DNA from: an uncultured Clostridia bacterium
GTDB taxonomy: Bacteria; Bacillota; Clostridia; Christensenellales; Borkfalkiaceae
Assembly (NCBI GenBank): GCA_944372515.1
Contig: CALVZM010000046.1
Location: forward strand, 50,453 to 99,297
Direction of reading: 5' to 3'
Length of the DNA: 48,845 nt
The number at the start of each line of letters is the position of its first letter. Within the stretch, counting starts at the first letter, position 1. A program made the position numbers and the translations under genes. A model generated the notes under the pieces. The model searched no databases, was not told where the DNA came from, and saw only the letters and a program-made list of their open reading frames with translations. Shown in pieces: positions 7,541 through 16,750 of the stretch.

Positions 7541-7569
7541 TTGACAAAAGTCATAAAAAGTAGTATAAT
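7541..7569 (+). promoter_or_regulatory. Promoter of the large secreted protein gene
   Basis: TTGACA (7541-7546), 17-base spacer, TATAAT (7564-7569). Two copies of GTCATAAAAA (from 7519 and 7550) flank and overlap it and could be regulator half-sites. Confidence 0.75.
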
Positions 7570-7650
7570 GGGAAGCAATTTGAGCCCGAATGTTTTGTAT
7601 GCGGGCGGCGCCGCGGGAAAAGCGCGGCGGCGGAAAAGGAGAAAAACAGG

Positions 7651-10600
7651 ATGAAAAAATCGCTGATCATCAAAGTATTGGCGGGGGTTCTGGCGGTGTC
7701 CGTCCTTTCGACGGGCGCGGTGCTGGCGCTGAAAAAAGCGCCGCCCGCGGCGGAGAACGAGATCACGGCGGGGCACACCGCCATGGCAGAGCCGCCCGCC
7801 GACGGTTCTTTGCCGACCGACCACGGCGGCACGGAAAATTTATCCTATATGGCGTATAACCTGCGGCATACCGCCGCTTACCGGACGGAGGCATACAGCA
7901 CCGTCGAGACCAAAGTGGGATTCATCTCTTACACCCAGCGGGTGGAGACATATAAAGATTATGCAGACGGCGTGATGATCTGCGAGGACATCGCCAAAAG
8001 CAGTCTGGTCAACAGCGCCATGCAGACCTGTTTCGCGGACGGGCGGGTGCTCTGGCGGGGACCCGCTTCGGGACGCGCCGAGGATTGGCAGGGGAAGGAC
8101 ACCGCCTGGGCGGAGAGCGTGCCGTCCAATTATTCCGAATCGGAATACATGCGCATTTACGGTCTGCCGTCCACGGAGTTTTCCGTATACGTCCTGAATG
8201 CGGACACCGTGCGGGAGTGCTCTCCCGTAACGGATAACGGCGACGGAACGTACACGCAGACCTTCTATCCCGACACGCAGACGGCGGGGCAGTATTATGT
8301 GCGCCGCATGAAGACCATGGGCTCTCTGTCCGAGTATCCGTCTTTCAACAGCATCGAGATCACCTATACGTTCGACGGCGCGTGGAACGTGCTTGCCGCC
8401 CGCACGGTCGAAAATTATGCCGTGAGCATGGGGGTTCTCCGTGCGGATAACTGCACGGCGGTAACCGAACAGACCTATTTTTACGGCGCGGACGGCACGG
8501 ACATCTCCGATTACGAAGGGTTTTTCTCTCGCTATCTCGACAGGCAGAGCGAGGGGGAGATCTCCCAGGAGCGCGAACCTTCCGCCGCCGATTACCTTTC
8601 GGCTGCGTTTTCTCCCGTTTTGACGGGCGCGGTGCAGTTCGACGTGGAAGCGGAGATCGGGGATACGCCGCTCTCCGGCAAGGTATATCTGGACATGGGT
8701 GGCTCCTCTTTGCAACTCCGCGCGAAGTTCGGCGACCTCTCTTTCTGGTATGAGGACGGCACGGTGTACGCAAAGATCGGGCGCAACGTCGTCCGCTGCG
8801 CCGAAGAGACGGCGCTCGGGCTGCTGCGCGCGGCGTTCCCGGGCGGCGATGCGTTTGCGGGACTTGACACGGAGGCGATCCTCGCGCAGTTGAGCGGGGG
8901 AGAACTGCAAACGGGAGAAGGGGGCGCGCTCCTCGTTTCGCACCTTGAAATTGCGGGCATGCACCTGCCCTTGACCTTCTCTTTTGCCCGCGCGGACGGG
9001 GCGATCTCTTTGAATTACGTGGCGTTGACGGACGCGAAGATCGGGGACAAAGCGGTCTCGGCGCGTTTGGCTTATGACACGGGCGCGCCGCTGCCCGCGC
9101 TGACGGCGGCGGAAAGAGAGGCGGCGGTCGGGCTGGACGCTCCGCTTGCGGCGCTCGCTTCGTCCGACGGCAGGACGGAAGTGTGCGGCAGTCTGGATTT
9201 TTCCGTGCGGGGAACGGACATGACCCTGTACATACCGCGGCTGCACATCGAATGGCAGAACGGTCCGGCGCTCTATGCCGAAATGAAGTTGGCTGTGGCG
9301 GGCACGGTGCACGACGTCCGGCTTTCCTGCGATGCAAACGAGATCTGCGTTGCTTACGGCGGCATCGGCATGCGGGTGCGCGCGGACGAGAGCGAGAGGC
9401 TGGCGCAGGCGTTTGCGCAGGCATATGAAAAGATCGCCGCGCAGCGGGATGCCGCCGCGGCGGCGGAAGGGGCTGCCGCGGAACGGGTCGTCGGCTTGTC
9501 CGCCCTTTCCGCGCTGTTTTCCTCCGAGGCGTTCACGTCCTTCCTCGATTCGCTGCGCGTGTACGAGGAAGAGGACGTTTTGCATGCGGCGTTCCGTCTG
9601 CTGTCCTTGGATGCGGCGCTTGCCTATGACGGGGAAAAATTGTCTTTGAACGGCAGCGCGCCCGCGTGGGGATGTCTTTCTTTCCGCCTCACGGTGCAGG
9701 GCGGCGGCGCTATGGGCACAATGCCGTCCGGCACGGACTATCTCACGGCGGACGAACTCTGTCTTTTGTGCGATTACGCCGTGGAACTCTTTGCGCTTTC
9801 GCAGCGCACGGAATGGAATATCGGCTATACCATGACCGTGAATAACGGGGAGAACGGCAATGTTTACGACGTGGACGGGCGCGTGCAGATCGTCGCGGCG
9901 CAGGAGGAGCGTCCCTTTGCCGCGTCGCTCGATCTTGCCGCCGTTCCCGCGGACGGCGCGGGAAAGAGTTACTATCTCTCCTTCACCGTCGATGCGGGGA
10001 AGGTGTATATCGTCGTGAGTTATTATCGGGACGGCGCGGCGGGGCAGGCGGCGTATGACCCGCTCCGTCTGGAAGGGGAACTTTCCTCCGTCTCCCGCAT
10101 GTTGCGTTCGCTCGGCGCCCTGCTCGGCGAGGATGGCTCCTTCCTGCAAACCCTTTCGGCGCCTTTCCTTTCGGCGGCGGAAGGGGGCGGCGTCGGGGCG
10201 GCGGGGTCTTTTGGCGAGATTTTCCGCTCCGTCTCCGTGGACGGACAGGCGATCGTGCTCACGCTTGCGCCCGATGCCCTGCGGGGCGGAACGGAGAGCG
10301 ATTGGCTGACGGCGACCCTCTCCCGCGCGGACGCGGACGGCAATTTCAGCCTTTCCCTTGAAAATCTTCGTTTGGGGAACGTCCGTCTGGACGGATGCTT
10401 GCAGACTGTTTCTACCCCCTGCGCCGTTTCGCCGGAGGAAGGGGAATACATCGACTTTTCTTCGGTCGAAGGACTGCTCGACGGCATGATCGGGAGTTTT
10501 CTCGATTTGTCGGACGGGAAGGCGCAACTTCTGGAGGATTATTATTTCGGCGGCACGATCACGGGCGGCATCGGCGGGATGAACGTATCCTTCGATGTGG

Positions 10601-11193
10601 CGCTCCGCCTGCATCTCTGCGGCGACAGCCCGACCGTCTGCGCGTCGGTTGCCGCGGAGAGTAAATTCGCCGTCAACGGCGGCGCTTACAAGACGTACAT
10701 CACCATCGACCTTTCGACGGGCATGATCTATATGGAACGCGAACAGTATGAATATTACCGTCTTTTCGGCTTCCGCAAATACGATACGCCCGTGCGCACT
10801 TCCCGCGAGATGACGGCGGCGCAGTTTGCCGCCGATTATTGGGGACAAATCGTCTACATCACCAATATGGGCGATACGCTCGCATCCGTGGTGCAGAAAC
10901 TCATCGACGGTTCGACCGCGGAGCCGCCCGCCGCTGCCGACGTGGGGAGTTATCTGCAATCGTATGCCTGCGCGGACGGCGTTTACAGCCTGACGCTCAA
11001 CGGCTCCGTCTTTGCCGATTTCCTCGGCGACATGACGTTGCTTATAACCTGCGACGACGCGGGGCGGGTCGTCCGTATCGCGGGGAGCGTGGACATTTAC
11101 GTCGAACTCTCCTTTGCGTTGGAGTATGAAAACGTAACCAGACCGGAAGGGGACTATTCCCTGTCCGCCGCCCCCTTTGCCGCCGCGGCATGA
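7651..11193 (+). CDS. Large secreted protein of unknown function, 1180 residues
   Basis: The product starts MKKSLIIKVLAGVLAVSVLS, a lysine n-region with a hydrophobic core to about residue 26, so it is exported or membrane-anchored by its N-terminus. There is no lipobox and no LPxTG motif. The rest appears to be several beta-rich modules built on a similar plan. Modules at roughly residues 330-480, 510-600, 725-800 and 965-1170 have alternating hydrophobic strands and phrases such as DGTVYAKIGRN, DAGKVYIVVSYY and STGMIYMEREQYEYY. They recall the repeated LppX/LolA-like barrels of surface lipoproteins, but I cannot assign a family. A Lys/Ala-rich coiled segment lies near 590-625. It has its own promoter and an AAAGGAG site, and the GNAT gene follows 62 bases after its stop. 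Confidence 0.8.
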   Translation: MKKSLIIKVLAGVLAVSVLSTGAVLALKKAPPAAENEITAGHTAMAEPPADGSLPTDHGGTENLSYMAYNLRHTAAYRTEAYSTVETKVGFISYTQRVETYKDYADGVMICEDIAKSSLVNSAMQTCFADGRVLWRGPASGRAEDWQGKDTAWAESVPSNYSESEYMRIYGLPSTEFSVYVLNADTVRECSPVTDNGDGTYTQTFYPDTQTAGQYYVRRMKTMGSLSEYPSFNSIEITYTFDGAWNVLAARTVENYAVSMGVLRADNCTAVTEQTYFYGADGTDISDYEGFFSRYLDRQSEGEISQEREPSAADYLSAAFSPVLTGAVQFDVEAEIGDTPLSGKVYLDMGGSSLQLRAKFGDLSFWYEDGTVYAKIGRNVVRCAEETALGLLRAAFPGGDAFAGLDTEAILAQLSGGELQTGEGGALLVSHLEIAGMHLPLTFSFARADGAISLNYVALTDAKIGDKAVSARLAYDTGAPLPALTAAEREAAVGLDAPLAALASSDGRTEVCGSLDFSVRGTDMTLYIPRLHIEWQNGPALYAEMKLAVAGTVHDVRLSCDANEICVAYGGIGMRVRADESERLAQAFAQAYEKIAAQRDAAAAAEGAAAERVVGLSALSALFSSEAFTSFLDSLRVYEEEDVLHAAFRLLSLDAALAYDGEKLSLNGSAPAWGCLSFRLTVQGGGAMGTMPSGTDYLTADELCLLCDYAVELFALSQRTEWNIGYTMTVNNGENGNVYDVDGRVQIVAAQEERPFAASLDLAAVPADGAGKSYYLSFTVDAGKVYIVVSYYRDGAAGQAAYDPLRLEGELSSVSRMLRSLGALLGEDGSFLQTLSAPFLSAAEGGGVGAAGSFGEIFRSVSVDGQAIVLTLAPDALRGGTESDWLTATLSRADADGNFSLSLENLRLGNVRLDGCLQTVSTPCAVSPEEGEYIDFSSVEGLLDGMIGSFLDLSDGKAQLLEDYYFGGTITGGIGGMNVSFDVALRLHLCGDSPTVCASVAAESKFAVNGGAYKTYITIDLSTGMIYMEREQYEYYRLFGFRKYDTPVRTSREMTAAQFAADYWGQIVYITNMGDTLASVVQKLIDGSTAEPPAAADVGSYLQSYACADGVYSLTLNGSVFADFLGDMTLLITCDDAGRVVRIAGSVDIYVELSFALEYENVTRPEGDYSLSAAPFAAAA

Positions 11194-11255
11194 CGCGCGG
11201 GAAAACGGCACAGACTGTGATCGTATCCAAAAAAGAAGAAAAGGAGAAAACGAAA

Positions 11256-11783
11256 ATGAAAGAGATCCGGTTGCAAAGAGCGGAGAGCGAGGCGGCGTGC
11301 GCGTGGGCATACCGTCGGCTGGAAGAGTCCTTCCCGCCCGAAGAACGGCGGGAGTTTCCCGATTTTCTGCGCATCTGGCGGGAGGAAGAGCGCTTTTCCC
11401 TCTTCTTCGCCTTCGACGGGGAAGAGGAGATCGGGCTGGTAACGATTTGGCAGGGCGAAGGCTTTGCCTATGTCGAGCATCTCGCGGTCTATCCCGAAAA
11501 GCGGAGCGGGGGATACGGCGGCAGCATCCTGCGCTCCCTTGCGGCGGCGCATCCCCTGCTCGTGCTCGAAATCGAGCCGCCGACGGCGGGCGACGCGCTG
11601 CGCCGCTGGGAATTTTACCGCCGCCATGACTTCGTCATGAACGACTGTCTCTATTTTCAGCCCCCGTACCGTGCGGGCGGGGAAAAGTTGGAAATGCGCC
11701 TTTTGAGCCGCCCCATGCCCTTAAAATCGCCCGAAAAGACGATCGCGGAACTGTATCGCATGGTCTACGGCATCAAAGGGTGA
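11256..11783 (+). CDS. GNAT-family N-acetyltransferase
   Basis: Acyl-CoA-dependent acetyltransferase of 175 residues, substrate unknown. The GNAT core is visible as EEEIGLVTIWQGEGFAYVEHLAVYPEKRSGGYGGSIL, where the R-x-x-G-x-G acetyl-CoA loop appears as KRSGGYGG. A WEFYRRHDF segment typical of the fold's last helix follows. An AAGGAG site lies nine bases before the ATG at 11256. The upstream in-frame ATG at 11190 overlaps the end of the secreted-protein gene and has no ribosome binding site. Probably cotranscribed with that gene. Confidence 0.85.
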   Translation: MKEIRLQRAESEAACAWAYRRLEESFPPEERREFPDFLRIWREEERFSLFFAFDGEEEIGLVTIWQGEGFAYVEHLAVYPEKRSGGYGGSILRSLAAAHPLLVLEIEPPTAGDALRRWEFYRRHDFVMNDCLYFQPPYRAGGEKLEMRLLSRPMPLKSPEKTIAELYRMVYGIKG

Positions 11784-11828
11784 AACGGGCGGGAGAAAAA
11801 ATTTTTCGCAAAATTTTTCAAAAAATGC

Positions 11829-11857
11829 TTGCAAAGCCGTCCGATTTATGATAATAT
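11829..11857 (+). promoter_or_regulatory. Probable promoter of the T-box-leuA transcript
   Basis: TTGCAA (11829-11834) and TAATAT (11852-11857) at 17 bases, or GATAAT (11850-11855) at 15. The transcript would begin near 11864, just before T-box stem I. Confidence 0.5.
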
Positions 11858-11867
11858 GAAAATAATA

Positions 11868-12141
11868 AAGCAAATGCGAAGAAGCGGAACAGTAATTTCC
11901 TTATATCCGTTCCAGAGAGCCGTCGGCAGGTGCGAGACGGTGCGGGGGAAGGGGACGAACTCGCCGCGGAGCAGACCGTGCGAAAAAAATTTTTTCGGTA
12001 GTGCGGTACGGGATTTCCCGTTACAGAAAGAGGATATGTCAGTATCCGTAGAGTGCGCGGCGCAAAAACGCCGCGAATGAGAGTGGTACCGCGTCGCCCC
12101 CGACGTCTCTTGCATCCGAGACGGCGGGGGCGTTTATTTTT
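11868..12141 (+). promoter_or_regulatory. T-box riboswitch, leucine specifier, controlling leuA
   Basis: The leader senses uncharged tRNA and controls termination ahead of leuA. Stem I shows the AGTA motif (11891-11894), the CCAGAGAGCCG bulge region and the GGTGCGAG-type distal loop. The specifier loop GAACTC places the codon CTC (Leu) at 11960-11962, matching the leucine gene downstream. The T-box sequence GAGAGTGGTACCGCG is at about 12079-12093 and is followed by a terminator that the antiterminator would disrupt. Uncharged tRNA-Leu (GAG anticodon) is the inferred ligand. Confidence 0.95.
12095..12141 (+). terminator. Regulated T-box terminator
   Basis: The stem CGCCCCCGACGTCTC pairs with GAGACGGCGGGGGCG and is followed by TTTATTTTTT. 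Its 5' arm abuts the T-box sequence, as expected for tRNA-controlled attenuation. Confidence 0.9.
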
Positions 12142-12162
12142 TCCGAGGAGGGAGAAACAACC

Positions 12163-13833
12163 ATGAAGAATTATCAAAAGTACACCAAGCAATATTTCCT
12201 GCCGCCCGTGCCCTGCATGGATTGGGCGAAAAAGGACAGCGTGGAAAGGGCGCCCGTGTGGTGTTCGGTCGATTTGCGCGACGGCAACCAGGCGCTCGTC
12301 GAGCCCATGAGCCTGCAAACCAAAGTGCAGTTTTTCAACCTGCTCGTGGAAGTGGGGTTCAAGGAGATCGAAGTCGGCTTCCCCGCCGCGTCCGAAACGG
12401 AATATGAATTTCTGCGCACGCTCATCGAGAAGAACATGATCCCCGACGACGTAACCATCCAGGTCCTCACGCAGGCGCGCGAACACATCATCCGCCGCAC
12501 GTTCGAGGCGATCAAGGGCGCGAAAAACGTCATCGTGCACGTCTACAATTCCACCTCCCTCGCCCAGCGCGAACAGGTCTTCCGCAAGGATAAGGCGCAG
12601 ATCAAGGAGATCGCCGTGAGCGGCGCGAAACTCCTCAAAGAACTGACAAAAGAGGCGGGGCAGAACTATCGCTTTGAATATTCCCCCGAGAGTTTCACGG
12701 GCACCGAACCCGAATATGCCCTCGAAGTGTGCAACGCCGTGCTGGAAGTCTGGAAGCCCACCGCCGAGCGTAAGGCGATCATCAATCTGCCCGTAACGGT
12801 GGAAAATTCCATGCCGCACGTCTTTGCGCAGCAGGTGGAATATATGTGCAAGAACCTCGTGTACCGCGAAAACGTCGTGGTCTCCCTGCACCCGCACAAC
12901 GACCGCGGCTGCGGCGTCGCCGACTCGGAATTCGGACTGCTCGCGGGCGCCGACCGCATCGAGGGCACCCTCTTCGGCAACGGGGAGCGGACGGGCAACG
13001 TGGACATCGTTACGCTCGCCATGAACATGTATTCGCAGGGCGTCGATCCCTGCCTCAATTTCGAGAACATGCCCTACATCGTGTCCCTCTATAAGACCTT
13101 CACGGGCATGCCCGTGCATCCCCGCCAGCCCTATGCGGGGGAATTGGTCTTCGCGGCGTTCTCCGGTTCGCACCAGGACGCCATCGCCAAGGGCATGGCG
13201 TTCCGCAAAGAGCACAATCCCGAAAAGTGGACGGTGCCCTATCTCCCCATCGATCCCAAAGACGTCGGCAGAGAATACGAGAGCGACGTCATCCGCATCA
13301 ATTCCCAGTCCGGCAAGGGCGGGGTGGGCTATGTCATGGAGCAGAGTTTCGGCATCAAGATGCCCGCCAAAATGAAGGAAGCGATGGGGTATGCGACCAA
13401 GGACGTTTCCGACAAACTGCACAAGGAACTCAAAGCTCCCGAAATTTACGAAGTGTTCAAGGATAAATTCCTCGACAACCGCCGCGTGTTTGACATTGCG
13501 GAAGCGCATTACAGGCAGGTGAACGGCATCGAAGCGGTTGTAACGCTTTCGGTGGACGGTAAAAAAGCCGATGTCGAAGCGCACGGCAACGGTCGTCTGG
13601 ACGCCGTATCCAACGCCGTCAAAAAATATTTCGGCGTGAACTACGTCCTCTCCGGCTATGAACAGCACGCGCTCACCGGCGGCTCGACTTCGCAGGCGAT
13701 CTCCTATGTCGGCGTGGAAAAGGACGGCAAGGTCTATTGGGGGGCGGGCGTGCATGACGACATCATCACGTCGTCCATCCGCGCGCTGGTCAGCGCCGTC
13801 AACAATTGTTTCGAGGGCATGAAAAAGAAGTAA
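12163..13833 (+). CDS. leuA: 2-isopropylmalate synthase (556 residues)
   Basis: First committed step of leucine synthesis: condensation of 2-ketoisovalerate with acetyl-CoA. The TIM-barrel domain has SVDLRDGNQALVEP at residues 35-48 and the metal-binding HPHNDRG (H243, H245). The C-terminal LeuA allosteric domain ends with EQHALTGGSTSQAISYVGVE, the usual leucine feedback region. The N-terminus (YKQYFLPPVP type) matches the long form of the enzyme rather than the 510-residue form. The ATG at 12163 follows a GAGGAGGGAG site. It is preceded by a leucine T-box and stands alone, with no leuB/C/D in the window. Confidence 0.95.
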   Translation: MKNYQKYTKQYFLPPVPCMDWAKKDSVERAPVWCSVDLRDGNQALVEPMSLQTKVQFFNLLVEVGFKEIEVGFPAASETEYEFLRTLIEKNMIPDDVTIQVLTQAREHIIRRTFEAIKGAKNVIVHVYNSTSLAQREQVFRKDKAQIKEIAVSGAKLLKELTKEAGQNYRFEYSPESFTGTEPEYALEVCNAVLEVWKPTAERKAIINLPVTVENSMPHVFAQQVEYMCKNLVYRENVVVSLHPHNDRGCGVADSEFGLLAGADRIEGTLFGNGERTGNVDIVTLAMNMYSQGVDPCLNFENMPYIVSLYKTFTGMPVHPRQPYAGELVFAAFSGSHQDAIAKGMAFRKEHNPEKWTVPYLPIDPKDVGREYESDVIRINSQSGKGGVGYVMEQSFGIKMPAKMKEAMGYATKDVSDKLHKELKAPEIYEVFKDKFLDNRRVFDIAEAHYRQVNGIEAVVTLSVDGKKADVEAHGNGRLDAVSNAVKKYFGVNYVLSGYEQHALTGGSTSQAISYVGVEKDGKVYWGAGVHDDIITSSIRALVSAVNNCFEGMKKK

Positions 13834-13837
13834 AAAA

Positions 13838-13860
13838 CAGACGGGGCATGCCCGCGTCTG
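13838..13860. repeat. Solo GGGCATGCCC palindrome after leuA
   Basis: CAGACG (13838-13843) and CGTCTG (13855-13860) enclose GGGCATGCCC, forming a near-perfect palindrome four bases after the stop codon. The core is the same word found in palindrome blocks 1 and 3. Confidence 0.6.
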
Positions 13861-13888
13861 CACGGTAAAACGATTTTTCCGAAAGGGA

Positions 13889-13927
13889 ACGCCGCCTGCA
13901 CGTTTTTGTGCGGGCGGCGTACTTTTT
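13889..13927 (+). terminator. Terminator of leuA
   Basis: ACGCCGCC-TGCAC pairs with GTGCG-GGCGGCGT (13889-13901 with 13908-13920), followed by ACTTTTTC. Confidence 0.85.
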
Positions 13928-13942
13928 CGGTTTGCGTTTTTC

Positions 13943-14689
13943 TCAGGGACGTAGCAAGGGGAGCGCTGCAAGTTGCGACAGAACATAAGAATACGTTTCG
14001 TATTGATAGTCATCGTAAGTGCCCGAGAGCATGGAAACGAGCACGACGATGAAGATCAGGGAATATATTCCCGCAATGATGACGGCGATCACGCCGACAA
14101 TGACGGCGGCGGTGTTTTTGCTCTTTGCGCCCCGCACCGTGGCGACGATGCCGAGCACGAGGGACACAAAGGGCAGGAAGATGCTCAGCGGAAAAACGTC
14201 CAGGAGAGAGAAGGCGATGAAAAGGAGCCCCAGGGCGACGATGCCTTCGGGAAGTCCTTTTTTCTTGTCCGGAGCGGGCGATACGGGAACGGGCGGCGCG
14301 GGGCGCCCGGGGTCGTATGTATACGGTCGGTTATACCCGTAGGGCGGCGAATAAGGCGCTCTCTCCGCGGGGGCGACGGGCTGACCGCAGAAGGAACAAG
14401 CCGTCTGCCCGGGCGCAAGCCGCTGTCCGCAGCGCGCGCAGAATCCCGTCTGCGGGTGAAATTCTTGTCCGTTTTCGGGAGCGAGCGGGCGTCCCGTCTG
14501 CTCGTCAAAGCGCGGCACCGGCGCACCGCCGGACAGGGGATTGGTTTTTTCTTTGTTTTCGGGCATGGGCTCGCCGTTTTGTTCGGTCATGCGGGGATCG
14601 AGGGACATCGTTGACGGGATCAAAGCGCCGCAGCCGGGACAGCGGGTCTCCCCTCCCGTCAGTTTCCTTCCGCAGTTTTCACAATACAT
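13943..14689 (-). CDS. Double zinc-ribbon membrane protein
   Basis: A 248-residue protein of unknown role. Residues 3-22 (CENCGRKLTGGETRCPGCG) and 84-103 (CARCGQRLAPGQTACSFCG) are two zinc ribbons of CxxC-x11-CxxC form. A Pro/Tyr-rich linker (about 108-140) follows, then two strongly hydrophobic segments: VALGLLFIAFSLLDVFPL with the next stretch, and TAAVIVGVIAVIIAGIYSLIFIVVLV. The ribbons should face the cytoplasm. This architecture is common in Firmicutes stress-type or scaffold membrane proteins. The gene has its own promoter and an AAAGGAG site and is convergent with leuA. Confidence 0.85.
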   Translation of the reverse strand: MYCENCGRKLTGGETRCPGCGALIPSTMSLDPRMTEQNGEPMPENKEKTNPLSGGAPVPRFDEQTGRPLAPENGQEFHPQTGFCARCGQRLAPGQTACSFCGQPVAPAERAPYSPPYGYNRPYTYDPGRPAPPVPVSPAPDKKKGLPEGIVALGLLFIAFSLLDVFPLSIFLPFVSLVLGIVATVRGAKSKNTAAVIVGVIAVIIAGIYSLIFIVVLVSMLSGTYDDYQYETYSYVLSQLAALPLLRP

Positions 14690-14748
14690 AAGTTATCTCC
14701 TTTGTTCTCTTTCGGCTGCGCAGAAAGATCGTCTGCTTCTATGTCTAT

Positions 14749-14777
14749 ATTATACAACGGATCTTTTCTTTTTTCAA
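14749..14777 (-). promoter_or_regulatory. Promoter of the zinc-ribbon gene
   Basis: On the minus strand TTGAAA (14777-14772) and TATAAT (14754-14749) at 17 bases. The 300-base gap 14690-14989 shows only this promoter, a direct repeat AAGTGAAAAA near 14820, and no convincing promoter for the exporter operon; a weak TTTAGA/TATATA pair near 14853-14880 is the best candidate. Confidence 0.75.
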
Positions 14778-14989
14778 TACTTTTTTCATTTTTTCCCGCG
14801 GCGGGCGCGGAAAAATTCAAAGTGAAAAAAAAGTGAAAAACGGAAAAAATGATTTAGATGTCCGAAATTCCGTTTATATATCGTATGTTATTCTATGCTT
14901 TTCCGCGTGCGCCCCGCTTTTTTTTCGGACGGGCGGCGCGGAAGGAACGCGGCGGAAACGCCGTCTTTATATTTTTGAAAGGAGGCAAT

Positions 14990-16750
14990 ATGTTAAAGAC
15001 CTTAGCAAAGAGCGTGCGGCAATACAAGGCAAAGACGATCGCCACGCCGTGCGTCATGGTCGTCGAGGCGGCGATGGAGATCCTCATTCCCTACGTCATG
15101 ACCTTGCTTTTGGGCGTATTGCAGGACGCGCAGGACGCGGGCAGAGCAGTCGATCTCGGCGCCGTATTGTTGTACGGCGGCATCATGGCGGCGATGGCGC
15201 TGCTCTCCCTTGCCGCGGGCGTCATCGGCGGTGCGCTCGCCTCGCAGGCAAGCGCGGGCTATGCCGCCAACCTGCGGCAGGATATGTACGAGAAGATACA
15301 GACCTATTCCTTCTCCAACATCGACCGCTTTTCCACGTCCTCGCTGATCACCCGTCTGACGACGGACATCACCAATGTGCAGATGGCATACCAGATGATG
15401 ACGCGCATGCTGGTGCGCGCGCCCGTCATGTTCGTGTTCGCCGTCATCATGTCCTTCGTCGTCAACGCGCAGATCGCCTGGATCTTCGTCTGTGCGGCGG
15501 TCGTCATGGCGCTCGCCGTGGTGTTCATCATGAGCCGCGCCATCCCGAGTTTCCAGAAAATGCTGGTCAAATACGACGACATGAACGCCGTGGCGCAGGA
15601 AAACCTGACCGCCGTCCGCGTCGTCAAGTCCTATGTGCGCGAAGACCACGAGATCGAGAAGTATCGGAAAGCCACCAAGGCGGCTTACGATTTTTCCGTC
15701 AGGGCGCAGAAATGGCTGGTTACCCTCATGCCCGCCGTGCAGACGATCATCTACATTACCATGTTTCTTCTGTTCCTGGTGGGCGGCAATCAGTTTTTCT
15801 CCGATCGGCTGGCGATCACCGACCTCACCGCGCTGCTCACTTATGCCACGCAGATCTTGACGGGTGTCATGCTCTTTGCCATGGTGCTGAATTTCATGGC
15901 GATCGCAAAGCCCTCCGCCGAACGTATCTGTGAAGTGCTCGAAGAGGAGAGCGACCTCAAAAATCCCGCAGATCCCGTCAAAACGGTCAAAGACGGCTCC
16001 GTCGATTTTGAAAACGTCGGGTTCTCTTACGACAAAAACGCCGACGATGCGGTGCTCAAAGGCATCGATCTGCACATCCGTTCGGGCGAGACCGTCGGCA
16101 TCATCGGCGGCACCGGCTCGGCGAAGAGCACTCTCGTTTCCCTCATCCCCCGCCTGTACGACGCGGCGGAGGGGTGCGTGAAAGTCGGCGGCGTCGACGT
16201 GCGGAAATACGACATCGAAACGCTCCGCAACAACGTCGCCATGGTGCTACAAAAGAACGTCCTCTTCTCCGGTTCCATCGCCGAAAACATGCGCTGGGGC
16301 AAAGAGGACGCCTCTTTGGAAGAAATCCGCGCGGCGTGCCGCGCGGCACAGGCGGAAGAGTTCATCGAGCGCATCCCCGAAAAGTACGACTATGACCTCG
16401 GACAGGGCGGCGTCAACGTGTCGGGCGGACAGAAACAGCGGCTGTGCATTGCGCGCGCCCTTCTGAAAAAGCCGAAGGTCCTCATCTTTGACGATTCGAC
16501 GAGCGCGGTGGATACGCGCACGGACGCCCTCATCCGCGACGCCTTGAAAAAGACCGAACCGGACTGCACCAAGATCATCATTGCCCAGCGCATCGCTTCC
16601 GTGCAGGACGCCGACCGCATCATCGTTATGGACGACGGCAGGATCAGCGGCGTGGGCACGCACGAAGAACTCCTGCGAACCAACGACATTTACCGCGAAG
16701 TGTACCTCTCGCAGATGAAAGGGGGTGAGGAAGATGGCAAGAACGATTAA
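14990..16750 (+). CDS. Heterodimeric ABC exporter, degenerate-site subunit (pair 1)
   Basis: Multidrug/lipid-type ABC half-transporter of 586 residues: an N-terminal six-helix domain (to about 320) fused to an ATPase domain. The Walker A loop is GGTGSAKST (residues 373-381), with Ala378 where Gly is normal. The signature is intact (NVSGGQKQR). Walker B ends D501-D502, with Asp in place of the catalytic Glu, and the H-loop has Gln533 instead of His. This is the classic degenerate half of TM287/288-like exporters. It overlaps the next gene by 17 bases. The ATG at 14990 has an AAAGGAGG site; upstream in-frame codons lack one. It aligns without gaps with the gene at 25509. Confidence 0.92.
   Translation: MLKTLAKSVRQYKAKTIATPCVMVVEAAMEILIPYVMTLLLGVLQDAQDAGRAVDLGAVLLYGGIMAAMALLSLAAGVIGGALASQASAGYAANLRQDMYEKIQTYSFSNIDRFSTSSLITRLTTDITNVQMAYQMMTRMLVRAPVMFVFAVIMSFVVNAQIAWIFVCAAVVMALAVVFIMSRAIPSFQKMLVKYDDMNAVAQENLTAVRVVKSYVREDHEIEKYRKATKAAYDFSVRAQKWLVTLMPAVQTIIYITMFLLFLVGGNQFFSDRLAITDLTALLTYATQILTGVMLFAMVLNFMAIAKPSAERICEVLEEESDLKNPADPVKTVKDGSVDFENVGFSYDKNADDAVLKGIDLHIRSGETVGIIGGTGSAKSTLVSLIPRLYDAAEGCVKVGGVDVRKYDIETLRNNVAMVLQKNVLFSGSIAENMRWGKEDASLEEIRAACRAAQAEEFIERIPEKYDYDLGQGGVNVSGGQKQRLCIARALLKKPKVLIFDDSTSAVDTRTDALIRDALKKTEPDCTKIIIAQRIASVQDADRIIVMDDGRISGVGTHEELLRTNDIYREVYLSQMKGGEEDGKND

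Noticed and set aside
7840-11310. 1156-codon open frame antisense to the secreted protein gene
   Set aside because: The plus strand has promoter, ribosome binding site and signal peptide. The minus frame gives an Arg-rich translation with no domain and no start signals.
11818-14013. 731-codon minus-strand frame across leuA and the T-box
   Set aside because: Antisense shadow; the T-box and leuA are both certain on the plus strand.
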